Source: JAFGLZ01 sp964390905
GTDB taxonomy: Bacteria > Planctomycetota > Phycisphaerae > UBA1845 > JAFGLZ01
NCBI GenBank assembly: GCA_964390905.1
Contig: CAYMLO010000038.1
Location: 3,977 to 67,976, forward strand
DNA length: 64,000 bases
Reading direction: 5' to 3'
The translations under genes were made by a program, and so were the position numbers. The notes beneath the pieces are model-generated. The model was not told the origin of the DNA. It was given only the letters and a program-made list of their open reading frames with translations, and made no database searches. Positions 34,622-43,270 of this stretch are shown here, piece by piece (the stretch's first letter is position 1; each line of letters opens with the position of its first letter).

Positions 34622-35989
34622 TCAGACCGGAGGAGGTGATTGGTCAGCCCATTGCGCCATCTCTGAATCCCGCCGCCCGGCGGCCTGCTCGCGGGCCGCC
34701 AGGAGCTTCTCCTGCAACCCATAGGCAAGGCCGACACACGCGCCGACGGCCAACCACGGGATCCTCGACGCGACTGTGCTGCCGGTCATAGAATGCCCAT
34801 GGTACAAGATGCAAACGAGCAACATCATGTTGACGGCCGCCCGATCTCCCGCAGACAGCAGCTGGCGACGCAGCCGCCACAGCATTCTGATGAGAATGAA
34901 CCAAGCCCCATAATACAACAGAAACGCTGGAAGCCCCCCCCATACCAGTATTTCCGTCGGCAGATTGTGGGTGACCACAAGTTTCAAGCCAGCGGATTGG
35001 AACCCGCGAATCCCGTGGCCGAGGATGGGGGATTGGGCGAACATCCCGAGTGCCGCAAGCACCAGCTGTAGACGCCCCTCCTTGTACTGGGAACCGACAT
35101 CGGCAAACCGGTATGCAAACGGGGAGGTGATGAGCCATACGCCAACCCCAAGGAGCATCACCACCAGAAGAACGATGCCACCGATCCTCATGCTCGGCCG
35201 AGAACGGGAGATCTCGCGAATGTGGAGGAACCAGAAGCCGACGGCCATCACCACCACCATCGCCAGCCCCGTCCGACTTCCCATGCGGCTCACGTAGTAG
35301 AGCAGGCCAGGCACCATCGCCAATGGCAGCCAACGGAGTAGGCGACGCCTGATGATCAGGAACGCGAAGACACACCCCAGCAGCCCGTTATTGGCGCCCG
35401 CGGCCAACCCGTTGGCGTTGCCAATCTCTTCGCCGCCAAACCGAAGGGCATCGCTCTGCACACCACGCTCCAACTCCAGGTTGATTTGGTCCAACCGCTG
35501 ACGCTGGGTCACCATGGTGAAGTGCGGGGCCAGTGCCAGCCCCAGGAAAAGGGGGACCGCCTGTGCGCGATGGCGTACTACATTCGCCACGACCAGACTG
35601 AAACCAAAGACCTTGGCCGCTGAAAGCAAGCTTCCCATTACAAACTCGACGGTGTACCTCGAACCAATACTGCATACTATAGACCAAAGTTGAAAAAGAA
35701 GTATTAGAACATATGGTCTGTAGAATCTGATTCCTGATCGTTTTCCTAGAACATCCACAATTAACCACAAAACCATGAAGCAGACGGAGGCAACCTGCGG
35801 AACCCAGCTCATGTTGGGGCTTGGCGATAGCCAGCCCGTCAGCAATGCCACCACGAAGAGGGCCCAAGCCGTCACACCAATGCGTTCATGCGGCTCGTCC
35901 AGCTCCAACCCCTCCGGCGATCCGGCGAGGGCCGGCATATAGGACGGCGTGTACACCTCGTTGTATGATATGGAACTGGCCGGGCCCAT
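34622..35989 (-). CDS. O-antigen ligase/polymerase-like membrane protein (Wzy/WaaL type)
   Basis: The 455-residue membrane protein has about ten to twelve hydrophobic segments. A large loop containing SPILGHGIRGFQSAG and VVTHNLPTEILVWGG matches the O-antigen ligase domain, whose conserved features are a G-x-G and an H-N in that loop. It would polymerise or ligate lipid-linked glycans at the outer face of the cytoplasmic membrane. The gene is notably richer in A and T around 35640-35770 than its neighbours. ATG 35989 has a modest AGAAGAG site; a later ATG encodes M18. A promoter candidate lies at 36122-36150. Confidence 0.8.
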   Translation of the reverse strand: MGPASSISYNEVYTPSYMPALAGSPEGLELDEPHERIGVTAWALFVVALLTGWLSPSPNMSWVPQVASVCFMVLWLIVDVLGKRSGIRFYRPYVLILLFQLWSIVCSIGSRYTVEFVMGSLLSAAKVFGFSLVVANVVRHRAQAVPLFLGLALAPHFTMVTQRQRLDQINLELERGVQSDALRFGGEEIGNANGLAAGANNGLLGCVFAFLIIRRRLLRWLPLAMVPGLLYYVSRMGSRTGLAMVVVMAVGFWFLHIREISRSRPSMRIGGIVLLVVMLLGVGVWLITSPFAYRFADVGSQYKEGRLQLVLAALGMFAQSPILGHGIRGFQSAGLKLVVTHNLPTEILVWGGLPAFLLYYGAWFILIRMLWRLRRQLLSAGDRAAVNMMLLVCILYHGHSMTGSTVASRIPWLAVGACVGLAYGLQEKLLAAREQAAGRRDSEMAQWADQSPPPV

Positions 35990-36121
35990 TTGCTCTTCTC
36001 GACGACCTTCTGTCCAACCATGCCCCCAGCTTGAGGGGCGGCCATGTCTGACGCAGACACGGGCCCAGGTCCAGACAGCGTGTCACCTAGGTTATCGGTC
36101 GTTGACAACCGTGCCTACACC

Positions 36122-36150
36122 ATTGTTGCAGCAAAGAGGCACGTTTTCAA
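36122..36150 (-). promoter_or_regulatory. promoter candidate for the O-antigen ligase-like gene
   Basis: On the minus strand TTGAAA (36145-36150) and AACAAT (36122-36127) are 17 bp apart within an unusually AT-rich stretch (36110-36200). The coding start is at 35989, leaving a leader of about 125 nt. No other feature is seen between 35990 and 36230. Confidence 0.4.
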
Positions 36151-36230
36151 GAACAACGATAATTTGGATTCTCACGATAATACAACACCAATAAAACGCT
36201 TCTAACCGGCGCCTCCCGCTTGCCCCAGTC

Positions 36231-37586
36231 TCAGCGCCCTTTCGGTGTTGAGGCCGAACGCGCTGGCGCTCCCTGAACGCCGTGCGCGGCAACCCATGCC
36301 CGAATGCGGCCGAGTGAAACCAGATGCAGCGGCATCAGGACCATCAGGACCTGAAGCGCTACCGGCGGGGCGAGAACGGCGTACGGAAGGCCCCAGCACA
36401 CCAGCGCCACCAGCAATCCGACCCAACCGAAGGCGTAGGCCACCTGAAAGACCCAACGATGTCCGGCAAAGAGGGCCAGACCCAGCAGAACCGCGGGTAC
36501 GCTCCAGCCACCAACAATCAGCCGGATGATGTGCCATGCGGGCATGTCGAGGCCGTTGCCCAGAATAACCGTTGTCAAGCAGACCCCCGCCGCCGCCAGG
36601 TAGAGCAACCCACAGCCCCCGGGCCCCAACAGCCCTAGGGGCCATCGTCCCGCCTCAGTCTGCGCACGACGCGCGGCGCCGTACCGGCGACTGCGCGGAA
36701 GCAGCAAGACGAGCATCAGGACCGCCGGGCATCCTGCGGCCCGTATCACGATCCGCAGGTAGTCCGTCAACGTCAGAGGCGGGAAGCCTCCCCAGTGTGT
36801 GATGACCAGTCCCGCTGTCACGGTTAGCGCTGCACCCAAGAACAACAGGCCCGCGGCGATGATTAGGTTGCGACGAGCCCTCCGCATATCCAGTACGGCC
36901 GACAAGCCCGCCAAGGCAACACATTCGAGGATGACCAGGCCCAGCAGCGTCCACGTCTGCCTCGTGACCTCGGAAACCTCCGTCTGCAGGAGCCCCTCCG
37001 CCTCAGGCGCCGCAGGTTCGGCTGGCGGCTCAACCGACACCGCCCGGTTCTGCGGGCGCGCGGTCCGGGCTCGGGGCGGGGGCGAGGACGTGTCACGTTC
37101 CTGCAGGGCCGGCTCGGGCCAACGGCGGCCAGGACGCGAGGCAGGCACTTGGTCCGGCGGACGGATCCAGTCCATAGGGTCCAGTGAAAAGGGCGGTGCA
37201 TCGGCGGGGACCGGCGTCCACTTGATCCCACGCTTGCGCGGTTCACGGTGCCGATCGGACAACGTGGTGCCTCGATCGTACGGCGCGGCGCGCGGACGAC
37301 GCGCCCGGGCATGAGGGACGCGCCGCCTGACCCTTCGATCGCCGACGGGCCGCTCGGCGCGCGGGATCCTCGGTTGCGTCATCGCCATCGCGAAGATCCT
37401 CGCCAGTTCCATCCGGCTGACGTGGCGGTTCACCTTCCAAACGGTATGGGCCGTCACGCCTGCGACCAGAACGGTCAATAGGCCCATCATCCGCCACCAG
37501 ATAGGTCGTCTGACGCGCAGCCCCCCGCCGCTGGACCGATCGGATGACGCCGGGCTAGGAGGATCGGGCTGTGGCGGGGCAGTCAC
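36231..37586 (-). CDS. hypothetical membrane protein coupled to the M16 peptidase gene
   Basis: I do not recognise this 451-residue protein. It has one hydrophobic segment near the N-terminus (about residues 33-50, GLLTVLVAGVTAHTVW), an Arg/Pro-rich presumably disordered region (about 60-200), and then about seven transmembrane segments to the C-terminus. The start is the GTG at 37586, which overlaps the TGA of the M16 peptidase gene (GTGA) and follows GGAGG by 10 nt. The frame is open upstream into the peptidase gene, where translation is unlikely. The tight coupling suggests a functional link with the M16 peptidase pair, for example as membrane anchor or substrate, but this is inferred. Confidence 0.6.
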   Translation of the reverse strand: MTAPPQPDPPSPASSDRSSGGGLRVRRPIWWRMMGLLTVLVAGVTAHTVWKVNRHVSRMELARIFAMAMTQPRIPRAERPVGDRRVRRRVPHARARRPRAAPYDRGTTLSDRHREPRKRGIKWTPVPADAPPFSLDPMDWIRPPDQVPASRPGRRWPEPALQERDTSSPPPRARTARPQNRAVSVEPPAEPAAPEAEGLLQTEVSEVTRQTWTLLGLVILECVALAGLSAVLDMRRARRNLIIAAGLLFLGAALTVTAGLVITHWGGFPPLTLTDYLRIVIRAAGCPAVLMLVLLLPRSRRYGAARRAQTEAGRWPLGLLGPGGCGLLYLAAAGVCLTTVILGNGLDMPAWHIIRLIVGGWSVPAVLLGLALFAGHRWVFQVAYAFGWVGLLVALVCWGLPYAVLAPPVALQVLMVLMPLHLVSLGRIRAWVAAHGVQGAPARSASTPKGR

Positions 37587-38839
37587 GGGATCTGCGCCTC
37601 CGGCCACTTGCGGGGCCCGAGACTGAGAAACAGCCCCTCCTCGACGATGGGCCACTCGGTCAGATAGGTCGCCACGCGTTCGACGGTGACGGCCTCCACC
37701 TCGGCCAACCGCTCGGCCACGGTCCTCGGGCGATCGTAGTCGCACAGATCTTCAGCCATCTGCATGAGGCGATGGTAGGCGGCCTCGGCCTCGACGGCCA
37801 GACTGGTGCGCCGCCTGTTCTTGACGCGCCGGATCTCCGTTTCGCTGGCACCCTGGCGAGAAATCTCTCCTGCCTCGCGCCTGATGGCCTCGGCGAAAGC
37901 CTCCGCGTTCTCGGGCAGGCACAACCCGTCGAGCATCATCATGCCGAAGTCGCTGTACCCAAGCCAGCAGACGCCCGCGCGCGGAGCCAGTCCCGCTTGG
38001 ATGATGTTCCAGTAGAACCGCGAGTTGGACCCCCCAAGCACGCTGGCCAGCGCGCGGGCCGCCTCTGCGTCAGGATGTCCCGCGGGCGGCGCGGCGCAGA
38101 CCCACCCGACCGCCTGCTGGTTGAACCGCCCGGCCTGCTCGACCACGGTTCCGCCGTGCATGACCGGCGCCTCTCTCATACCCGTCGGCTCGATGGCCGG
38201 CCAGTCCCCGCACAGCCGACTGGCCGTCTCGACGATGCGATCCGGTTCGATCCGACCCGTCACGAGCAGCACCATGTTCAGCGGGCTGTAACGTTGCTGG
38301 AAGTACGCGTGCATCTGGTCGCGAGTCAGCGCCGCAATACTCGCCTCGGTGCCCAAGGCCGACCAGCTCAGCGAATGACCCGGGTAGAGGTGCTCATGGA
38401 TCAGATCCCAGGCGAGGTGCTCGATGGAGTCCTTGCTCATCGCGATCTCTTCGAGGATCACCCCCTTCTCGGTGTCGAACTCGTCGGGGGGCAGGACGGA
38501 ACGCATCATGTCGGCCAGCAGCTCGATCTGGGCGTCGATCCGGTCGGCGGGCACCCAGCCGTAGTAGAACGTCCGCTCCTTGGTCGTAAACGCGTTGTAG
38601 GAACTTCCCAGCTCGTCGAAGTCGATGTTGATGGCCCGCCAGTCGCGGCTCGGCGTGCCCTTGAAGCACATGTGTTCCAGGAAGTGCGACGCCCCCGCCA
38701 GTTCGGGCGTCTCGTCTCGCGAGCCGGCGTTGACCAGGAACCCCGCGGCCGCCGATCGCACGGAGGGCATGACCTCCATGACGATCCGCAGGCCGTTGGG
38801 CAAAGCCGTCTCCACGAATGGACTGTCGTGCGACCCCAT
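37583..38839 (-). CDS. M16-family zinc peptidase, catalytic-type subunit
   Basis: The 418-residue protein has the inverted zinc motif HFLEH (52-56) and a downstream Glu in EKGVILEEI (about 130). That spacing is the usual HxxEH-(about 75)-E of M16 metallopeptidases. The C-terminal half covers the second M16 domain but lacks the conserved Arg/Tyr pair (the region reads NIIQAGLAPRAGVCWLGY). Such subunits need a partner that supplies the R/Y pair; the preceding gene encodes one. ATG 38839 follows GGAGG by 4 nt. No signal peptide is visible, so a cytoplasmic location is likely. Confidence 0.88.
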   Translation of the reverse strand: MGSHDSPFVETALPNGLRIVMEVMPSVRSAAAGFLVNAGSRDETPELAGASHFLEHMCFKGTPSRDWRAINIDFDELGSSYNAFTTKERTFYYGWVPADRIDAQIELLADMMRSVLPPDEFDTEKGVILEEIAMSKDSIEHLAWDLIHEHLYPGHSLSWSALGTEASIAALTRDQMHAYFQQRYSPLNMVLLVTGRIEPDRIVETASRLCGDWPAIEPTGMREAPVMHGGTVVEQAGRFNQQAVGWVCAAPPAGHPDAEAARALASVLGGSNSRFYWNIIQAGLAPRAGVCWLGYSDFGMMMLDGLCLPENAEAFAEAIRREAGEISRQGASETEIRRVKNRRRTSLAVEAEAAYHRLMQMAEDLCDYDRPRTVAERLAEVEAVTVERVATYLTEWPIVEEGLFLSLGPRKWPEAQIP

Positions 38840-38869
38840 GATTCCTCCCGATCGCAACCAGGCGTCCGA

Positions 38870-40102
38870 TCAACCGGCCAGCGGCTTGGGCCCCAGCGTC
38901 AGGACGCTCAAGCGGCTGCGCGGGTGTTCGGACAGATAGCGGCGGATGTCGTCCATCGTAACCGCCCGCACCTTCGCCAGTTTCTCCTCCACGGGAATCG
39001 GCCTGCCGAAGTGGAGCAGATCCTCGGCGAGGTCTTCGGCTCGGGATTGGGTCATGTCGGCTTCGCGCTCTTGGCGGGCGGCGATACCCGTCACCGCGCG
39101 GCGGAGCTCATCGGGGGCCAGATCCTCGGCCAGCCGGTCTATCTCGCGAAGCAGCGTCGCGTACGTCCGGTCGCAGCGATCAGGCTTGGTGCTGGCCCCC
39201 ATGTGGATCATCCCCGATCCCCGCGGGCGTGCAACCCAAGCGCCCACCCAGTACACCAGTCCTTGCTTCTCCCGGACCTCGGTGAACAGGCGCCCGCTCA
39301 TACCGCCCGACAGGATGCCCACGATCACCCGCTCGACGGGTTCCTCCGGATGGCCCATCGGCACGCCCGGCCAGCAGATCATCATGTAGTCCTGCTCCTG
39401 ATCCTTGGGATGGTGCCTCCGAGTCGGAGAGAACGTTAGCGGGATCGGGTCTCGCGCCTCGTGGGACGTCTGGCCGAACCCCGCAAACGCGGCCTGGAAC
39501 TGACCGGCTAGCGCATCGGCGTCAAATGCCCCTGCAGCGGCCACCGCCATTCGGCTCGCGGCCAGGGCATCGGACCAGTAGGCTTCGATGTCCGTCCGAC
39601 CTACGGCGGCGACGGTTTGCTCCGTGCCAAGCGGGTCCCGCCCCAGCAGCGGACCGTAGGCCTGGGCGTTGATGAGCTTCCGCGCAAGATCGATCGGCTC
39701 GTCTTCCAGGGCGGCAAGCTCCTGCAACGCGAGTTCCCTGGCCACCCGGCAGGCGTCGTCCGGGAACGTGGGCGTCTTGAGCATCTCAGCATACAGGTCA
39801 ATCGCGGCCTGGAGGTACTCGGGCAGGCACGTGCATCGGAAGGTGATCGTCTCTCGCCCCGTGCCGGACCCCCGTTGAACGCCGATCGCATCGAAGGCGT
39901 CACTCAGGCCCCGACCGTCACGCCGGGCCGTGCCCTTGCTGATGGCCTGCTCGACCAGGCGAGCCACCCCCAGCCGGTCTTCCGGCTCGTAAACCGATCC
40001 GCTGCGGAAGCGGATGCTGAAGCTGACCGTTGGGCGATCCGGCATCACCTCGGCCGCAAAGTCGATACCGCAGTCGAGCCGTCGATGAAGGGTCGTCGTC
40101 AT
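38870..40102 (-). CDS. M16-family peptidase, non-catalytic-type subunit
   Basis: The 410-residue protein has the M16 fold but RLVEQ (48-52) where the zinc motif HxxEH should be, so it cannot bind zinc. It keeps GRLFTEVREKQGLVYWVGA with the R/Y pair that binds the substrate C-terminal side in M16B enzymes. Together with the 37583-38839 product it resembles the heterodimeric arrangement of mitochondrial processing peptidase and some bacterial M16B pairs. The gene lies 30 nt upstream of its partner on the same strand. Confidence 0.88.
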   Translation of the reverse strand: MTTTLHRRLDCGIDFAAEVMPDRPTVSFSIRFRSGSVYEPEDRLGVARLVEQAISKGTARRDGRGLSDAFDAIGVQRGSGTGRETITFRCTCLPEYLQAAIDLYAEMLKTPTFPDDACRVARELALQELAALEDEPIDLARKLINAQAYGPLLGRDPLGTEQTVAAVGRTDIEAYWSDALAASRMAVAAAGAFDADALAGQFQAAFAGFGQTSHEARDPIPLTFSPTRRHHPKDQEQDYMMICWPGVPMGHPEEPVERVIVGILSGGMSGRLFTEVREKQGLVYWVGAWVARPRGSGMIHMGASTKPDRCDRTYATLLREIDRLAEDLAPDELRRAVTGIAARQEREADMTQSRAEDLAEDLLHFGRPIPVEEKLAKVRAVTMDDIRRYLSEHPRSRLSVLTLGPKPLAG

Positions 40103-40168
40103 ACTCGGGCCACTCCGTTGGCGGGCGAACCGGACGCCGATCGAGGCGGGCTGGACGGTTGGCGTCCT

Positions 40169-40190
40169 TCCCTGGGTGATGTCCCAGGGA
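40169..40190. terminator. 8-bp hairpin between phosphomannomutase and M16 genes
   Basis: TCCCTGGG and CCCAGGGA form a perfect 8-bp stem with a 6-nt loop (TGATGT), 77 nt downstream of the phosphomannomutase stop on the minus strand and before the M16 gene start. There is no T-run; a terminator or processing role is possible. Confidence 0.4.
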
Positions 40191-40266
40191 GCATCCGCTC
40201 TCGGTCAGGGCATCGGTCGACCCTCCGACACGGTTCGCATTGCGGTGGCGGGATGCTTGGAATCGG

Positions 40267-41850
40267 TTATCCGCCGTCTACAGGTTGGCCGAGGCGGGGC
40301 GACAGCTCGCCCAGCTTCTCTGCGAGCAGCTCCTCACTGTCGGCCTCGAGGTTCAGCCGCAGCAGCGGCTCGGTGTTGCTCTTCCGGACGTTGAACCACC
40401 AGCGATCGTACTGCACCGTCAGGCCATCGAGCATGTCGATCTCCCCGTCGGCGTACTCCCTGCTCAGCGCATCAATGGTGACGTCCTTCTCGTCGTTGGT
40501 GAAGTTCCGTTCGCCGCTGATGGCGTATCGCTTCAACGGGGCGACCAGCTTGCTCAGGGGTTCGGCCTGCTCGGTCAGCAGGTTGAGCACGTGGACGAAC
40601 GCGAGCATCCCCGAATCGCAATACCAGTTGTCTCGGAAGTAGAAATGGCCGCTCAACTCGCCGCCGAAACAGCCGTCGTTCTCGCTCAGCGCCTTCTTGA
40701 TGAACGCGTGCCCCACCCGCTCGCGTCGCGGCTGCCCCCCCAGCCGCGCGATCTCCTCGGCCACGACGCGGCTGCTCCGCAAGTCGTAGACCACCACCGA
40801 GCCGGGATGATCACGGAGGAACCGACGCGACAGCAGCGCCGTCATCAGGTCCGATCGGATGATCTGTCCGGTCTCGTCCACGAATACACATCGATCCGCG
40901 TCTCCGTCGAAGCACATGCCCACCTCTGCACCGTGCTCCAGCACCGCCTCGCATGTCAGCTGAACGTTGGCCTCCACCAGCGGGTTCGGATCGTGCACGA
41001 ACGTCCCGTCATGGGTCATGTTCAGCGGCATGATCTCCAGCCCGTCGACGTCGTCGAAGATGATCGGCACCCATTTGCCGGCCATCCCGTTGCTCGCGTC
41101 GATCACGACCTTCAGAGGCTTGGGCTGGATCAGGAAGTCGCGGACGAAGGCCCGATACGGTTCGCGGAGATCCAACTGGCTCATCGGCGCGTACGTGCCG
41201 GTCTCGTGCTTGGCCATGTGCTGGGCGATCTGCTTGATCTCCTTGAGCCCAGTGTCCATCCCGATGGGCCGGCCGGCCTGGCCGCTGATCTTGAATCCGT
41301 TGTACTCAGCCGGATTGTGGCTGGCCGTCACCTGGATCCCCCCACACGTACCCAGGTAGTTGATCGCGAAGTAGAGCTGCGGCGTGTCCACCAGGCCGAT
41401 ATCGATCACCTCGGTCCCGCTGCACCGCGCCCCTTCGATGAGCGCCTCGTGGAGGACTGCCCCGCTCGCCCGCATGTCCCGACCGACCACGATGCGGTTG
41501 GTTTTCGGATCGCTCCGGTCATAGCCCGTCAGCGTGCTTCGCAGGAACTGGGCGGTCCCATGCCCGATCCGCCAGGCCAACTCCTCGCTGAGGGGCTCGG
41601 GGAAGATGCCCCGGATGTCGTAGGCCTTGAAGACCTCCTGCACGCTTCGGCCCTTGTCCTCGATCAGCTGGCGGACGTTCTCCGGCACGGGGGCAGGGGG
41701 CTTCTCCTTCAGGTCGTCGTTGTGCGGACAGGTCCTGCACTTGTGGAAGGACACGCGCCGTCGCCCCCGGCAGATGGCGTCGGAGATCGGGATCCCCTCC
41801 TCACCGGGACAGGCGCGGTAGTATTCCTCGGATCGCTGCTCGTTGGACAT
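40267..41850 (-). CDS. phosphomannomutase/phosphoglucomutase with Cys-rich N-terminal extension
   Basis: The 527-residue protein has the alpha-D-phosphohexomutase signatures TASHNP (catalytic S177) and DGDADR (315-320), ELSGHFYFRD for sugar binding and RKSNTEP for phosphate binding. It interconverts hexose 6- and 1-phosphates, feeding NDP-sugar synthesis. An extra N-terminal segment of about 70 residues carries four cysteines (C14, C27, C38, C41, ending CRTCPH), which could form a small zinc- or iron-binding knuckle not present in standard enzymes. ATG 41850 is the only good start seen; no strong ribosome site is evident. Confidence 0.9.
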   Translation of the reverse strand: MSNEQRSEEYYRACPGEEGIPISDAICRGRRRVSFHKCRTCPHNDDLKEKPPAPVPENVRQLIEDKGRSVQEVFKAYDIRGIFPEPLSEELAWRIGHGTAQFLRSTLTGYDRSDPKTNRIVVGRDMRASGAVLHEALIEGARCSGTEVIDIGLVDTPQLYFAINYLGTCGGIQVTASHNPAEYNGFKISGQAGRPIGMDTGLKEIKQIAQHMAKHETGTYAPMSQLDLREPYRAFVRDFLIQPKPLKVVIDASNGMAGKWVPIIFDDVDGLEIMPLNMTHDGTFVHDPNPLVEANVQLTCEAVLEHGAEVGMCFDGDADRCVFVDETGQIIRSDLMTALLSRRFLRDHPGSVVVYDLRSSRVVAEEIARLGGQPRRERVGHAFIKKALSENDGCFGGELSGHFYFRDNWYCDSGMLAFVHVLNLLTEQAEPLSKLVAPLKRYAISGERNFTNDEKDVTIDALSREYADGEIDMLDGLTVQYDRWWFNVRKSNTEPLLRLNLEADSEELLAEKLGELSPRLGQPVDGG

Positions 41851-41978
41851 TGCTCTGCCTGCCGATAGGCAAGTTCATTCCACGCCATCCTAGCAAAGCC
41901 CTCCCCGCGTATCCACCCCGACGCCGTCGCCCAGCTGCCCCTCTCATGATGATCCCCAAACGACGCCGGATCTCTCCT

Positions 41979-42043
41979 GGTCTGCCCGGCGGCCCGGCCT
42001 TACAATCGACCGACCGGGCCTGCCCACCGCAAACGGGCAGACC
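41979..42043. promoter_or_regulatory. nested inverted repeats and -10 box upstream of mqnD
   Basis: GGTCTGCCCG (41979-41988) and CGGGCAGACC (42034-42043) are perfect 10-bp inverted repeats. They enclose GGCCCGG/CCGGGCC (41991-42020). A TACAAT box (42001-42006) lies in the innermost loop. This could be an operator region or a leader hairpin for mqnD, whose ATG is at 42068. The symmetry is certain; the function is not. Confidence 0.45.
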
Positions 42044-42067
42044 CGAGCGGACATCGCGAGGTGATCA

Positions 42068-42913
42068 ATGACGGCAAAACGCAAGCGAATCCGGCTGGCA
42101 CACTCCCCGGACCCGGACGACGCCTTCATGTTCTATCCGCTGGCCAGGGGACTGATCGATCCCGGGCCCTTCGAGTTCGAGCACGTCCTGAAGGACATCC
42201 AAACGCTCAACGAATGGGCCATGGCCGGGCGCATGGAGGTGACGGCCATCAGCATCCACGCCTACCCCCACGTGAGAGACAAGTATCGCCTGCTGAGCAG
42301 CGGCTCGAGCATGGGCGACGGCTACGGGCCGCTCGTCGTCGCCCGGGAACGTATGGGCGTAGAGGCCCTCCGCGGCAAGACCATCGCCGTACCCGGCGAG
42401 ATGACCACCGCCTTCTTGGCCCTGAACCTCTGCCTGGGACGCGGCAAGTTCAAGCACCGCGTGGTGATGTTCGACGAAATCCCGGCTGAGGTCGCCGCGG
42501 GCCGGGTCGACGCCGGCCTGATCATCCACGAGGGACAGCTCACCTACAGCCAGTTCGGCCTGCACGCCGTGATCGATCTGGGCGTGTGGTGGCAGGACAC
42601 GACGGGCCTGCCCCTGCCGTTGGGCGGCAACGTCGTCCGCCGCGACCTGGGCGAAGGGACCTGCCAACAGCTCAGCGACGTGCTCAGGCGGAGCATCCGG
42701 ATGGCGTTGTCGACCCGCGACCGGGCGGTGGAATACGCCCTGGAATTCGGTCGCGGCTTGGACACCCAGCTCGCCGATCGGTTCATCGGGATGTACGTCA
42801 ACGAATGGACGCTGGACTACGGCAAGAGGGGCCGACAGGCCGTTGCCGAGCTCCTGAACCGAGGCCATCAAGCCGGCCTCTGCCCCGACCCCGGCGAGAT
42901 CGATTTCGTATAG
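42068..42913 (+). CDS. mqnD: 1,4-dihydroxy-6-naphthoate synthase, futalosine menaquinone pathway
   Basis: The 281-residue periplasmic-binding-protein-fold enzyme begins with IRLAHSPDPDDAFMFYPLA, the MqnD signature. It contains HAYPHVRDKYRLLSSG, PGEMTTAFLALNL, IIHEGQLTYSQFGL and PLPLGGNVV. It converts cyclic dehypoxanthinyl futalosine to 1,4-dihydroxy-6-naphthoate in the cytoplasm. ATG 42068 follows GCGAGGTG. Other mqn genes are not adjacent. It is divergent from the phosphomannomutase gene. The assignment to MqnD rather than MqnA rests on the HSPDPDDAFMF start. Confidence 0.92.
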   Translation: MTAKRKRIRLAHSPDPDDAFMFYPLARGLIDPGPFEFEHVLKDIQTLNEWAMAGRMEVTAISIHAYPHVRDKYRLLSSGSSMGDGYGPLVVARERMGVEALRGKTIAVPGEMTTAFLALNLCLGRGKFKHRVVMFDEIPAEVAAGRVDAGLIIHEGQLTYSQFGLHAVIDLGVWWQDTTGLPLPLGGNVVRRDLGEGTCQQLSDVLRRSIRMALSTRDRAVEYALEFGRGLDTQLADRFIGMYVNEWTLDYGKRGRQAVAELLNRGHQAGLCPDPGEIDFV

Positions 42914-42946
42914 TCCCCGTTCGCCGTAGGGCGAGGGTAACGTCGC

Positions 42947-43270
42947 TCACGGTGCCGCGATCCCTTCGGCCGCCAGGACGGCCCGCAGGCCACGGGCGAT
43001 CAGGCGAGCCCTGCTGATCCCCATCCTCTTGGCCACCCGATCGGCTCGCGCCAGGAGCCCCTTCTCGACGCTCACCGAGATGACCTTCGCGCCCTTTCCC
43101 TCCTTCGGTCGTCCTCGCTTGCGCTTGGCGCGTTGCCATCTCGCCTTGTCTGTCGGCGACGGCGCCTTGAACGAGTCTGCCAGGAATTCCTGATCGAACT
43201 CCGAGGTGTCATGAGGCGGCGATGGCACCTTCTTTGGTGACGTCCGTCTGGCACTGGTCCCTTTCGTCAT
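42947..43270 (-). CDS. ribbon-helix-helix antitoxin-like protein (BrnA-type)
   Basis: The 107-residue basic protein has an N-terminal linker, then GRPKEGKGAKVISVSVEKGLL (about 52-72) and RADRVAKRMGISRARLIARG. This matches the ribbon-helix-helix fold with its strand and two helices. Its ATG overlaps the stop of the preceding small gene (ATGA), the arrangement of BrnT-BrnA toxin-antitoxin pairs. It would bind DNA and neutralise the toxin. The assignment is by pattern; the N-terminal 50 residues are not conserved. Confidence 0.6.
   Translation of the reverse strand: MTKGTSARRTSPKKVPSPPHDTSEFDQEFLADSFKAPSPTDKARWQRAKRKRGRPKEGKGAKVISVSVEKGLLARADRVAKRMGISRARLIARGLRAVLAAEGIAAP

Noticed and set aside
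40240..41868. 542-residue plus-strand frame
   Set aside because: It is antisense to phosphomannomutase with its TASHNP and DGDADR motifs; the frame has no recognisable protein features.
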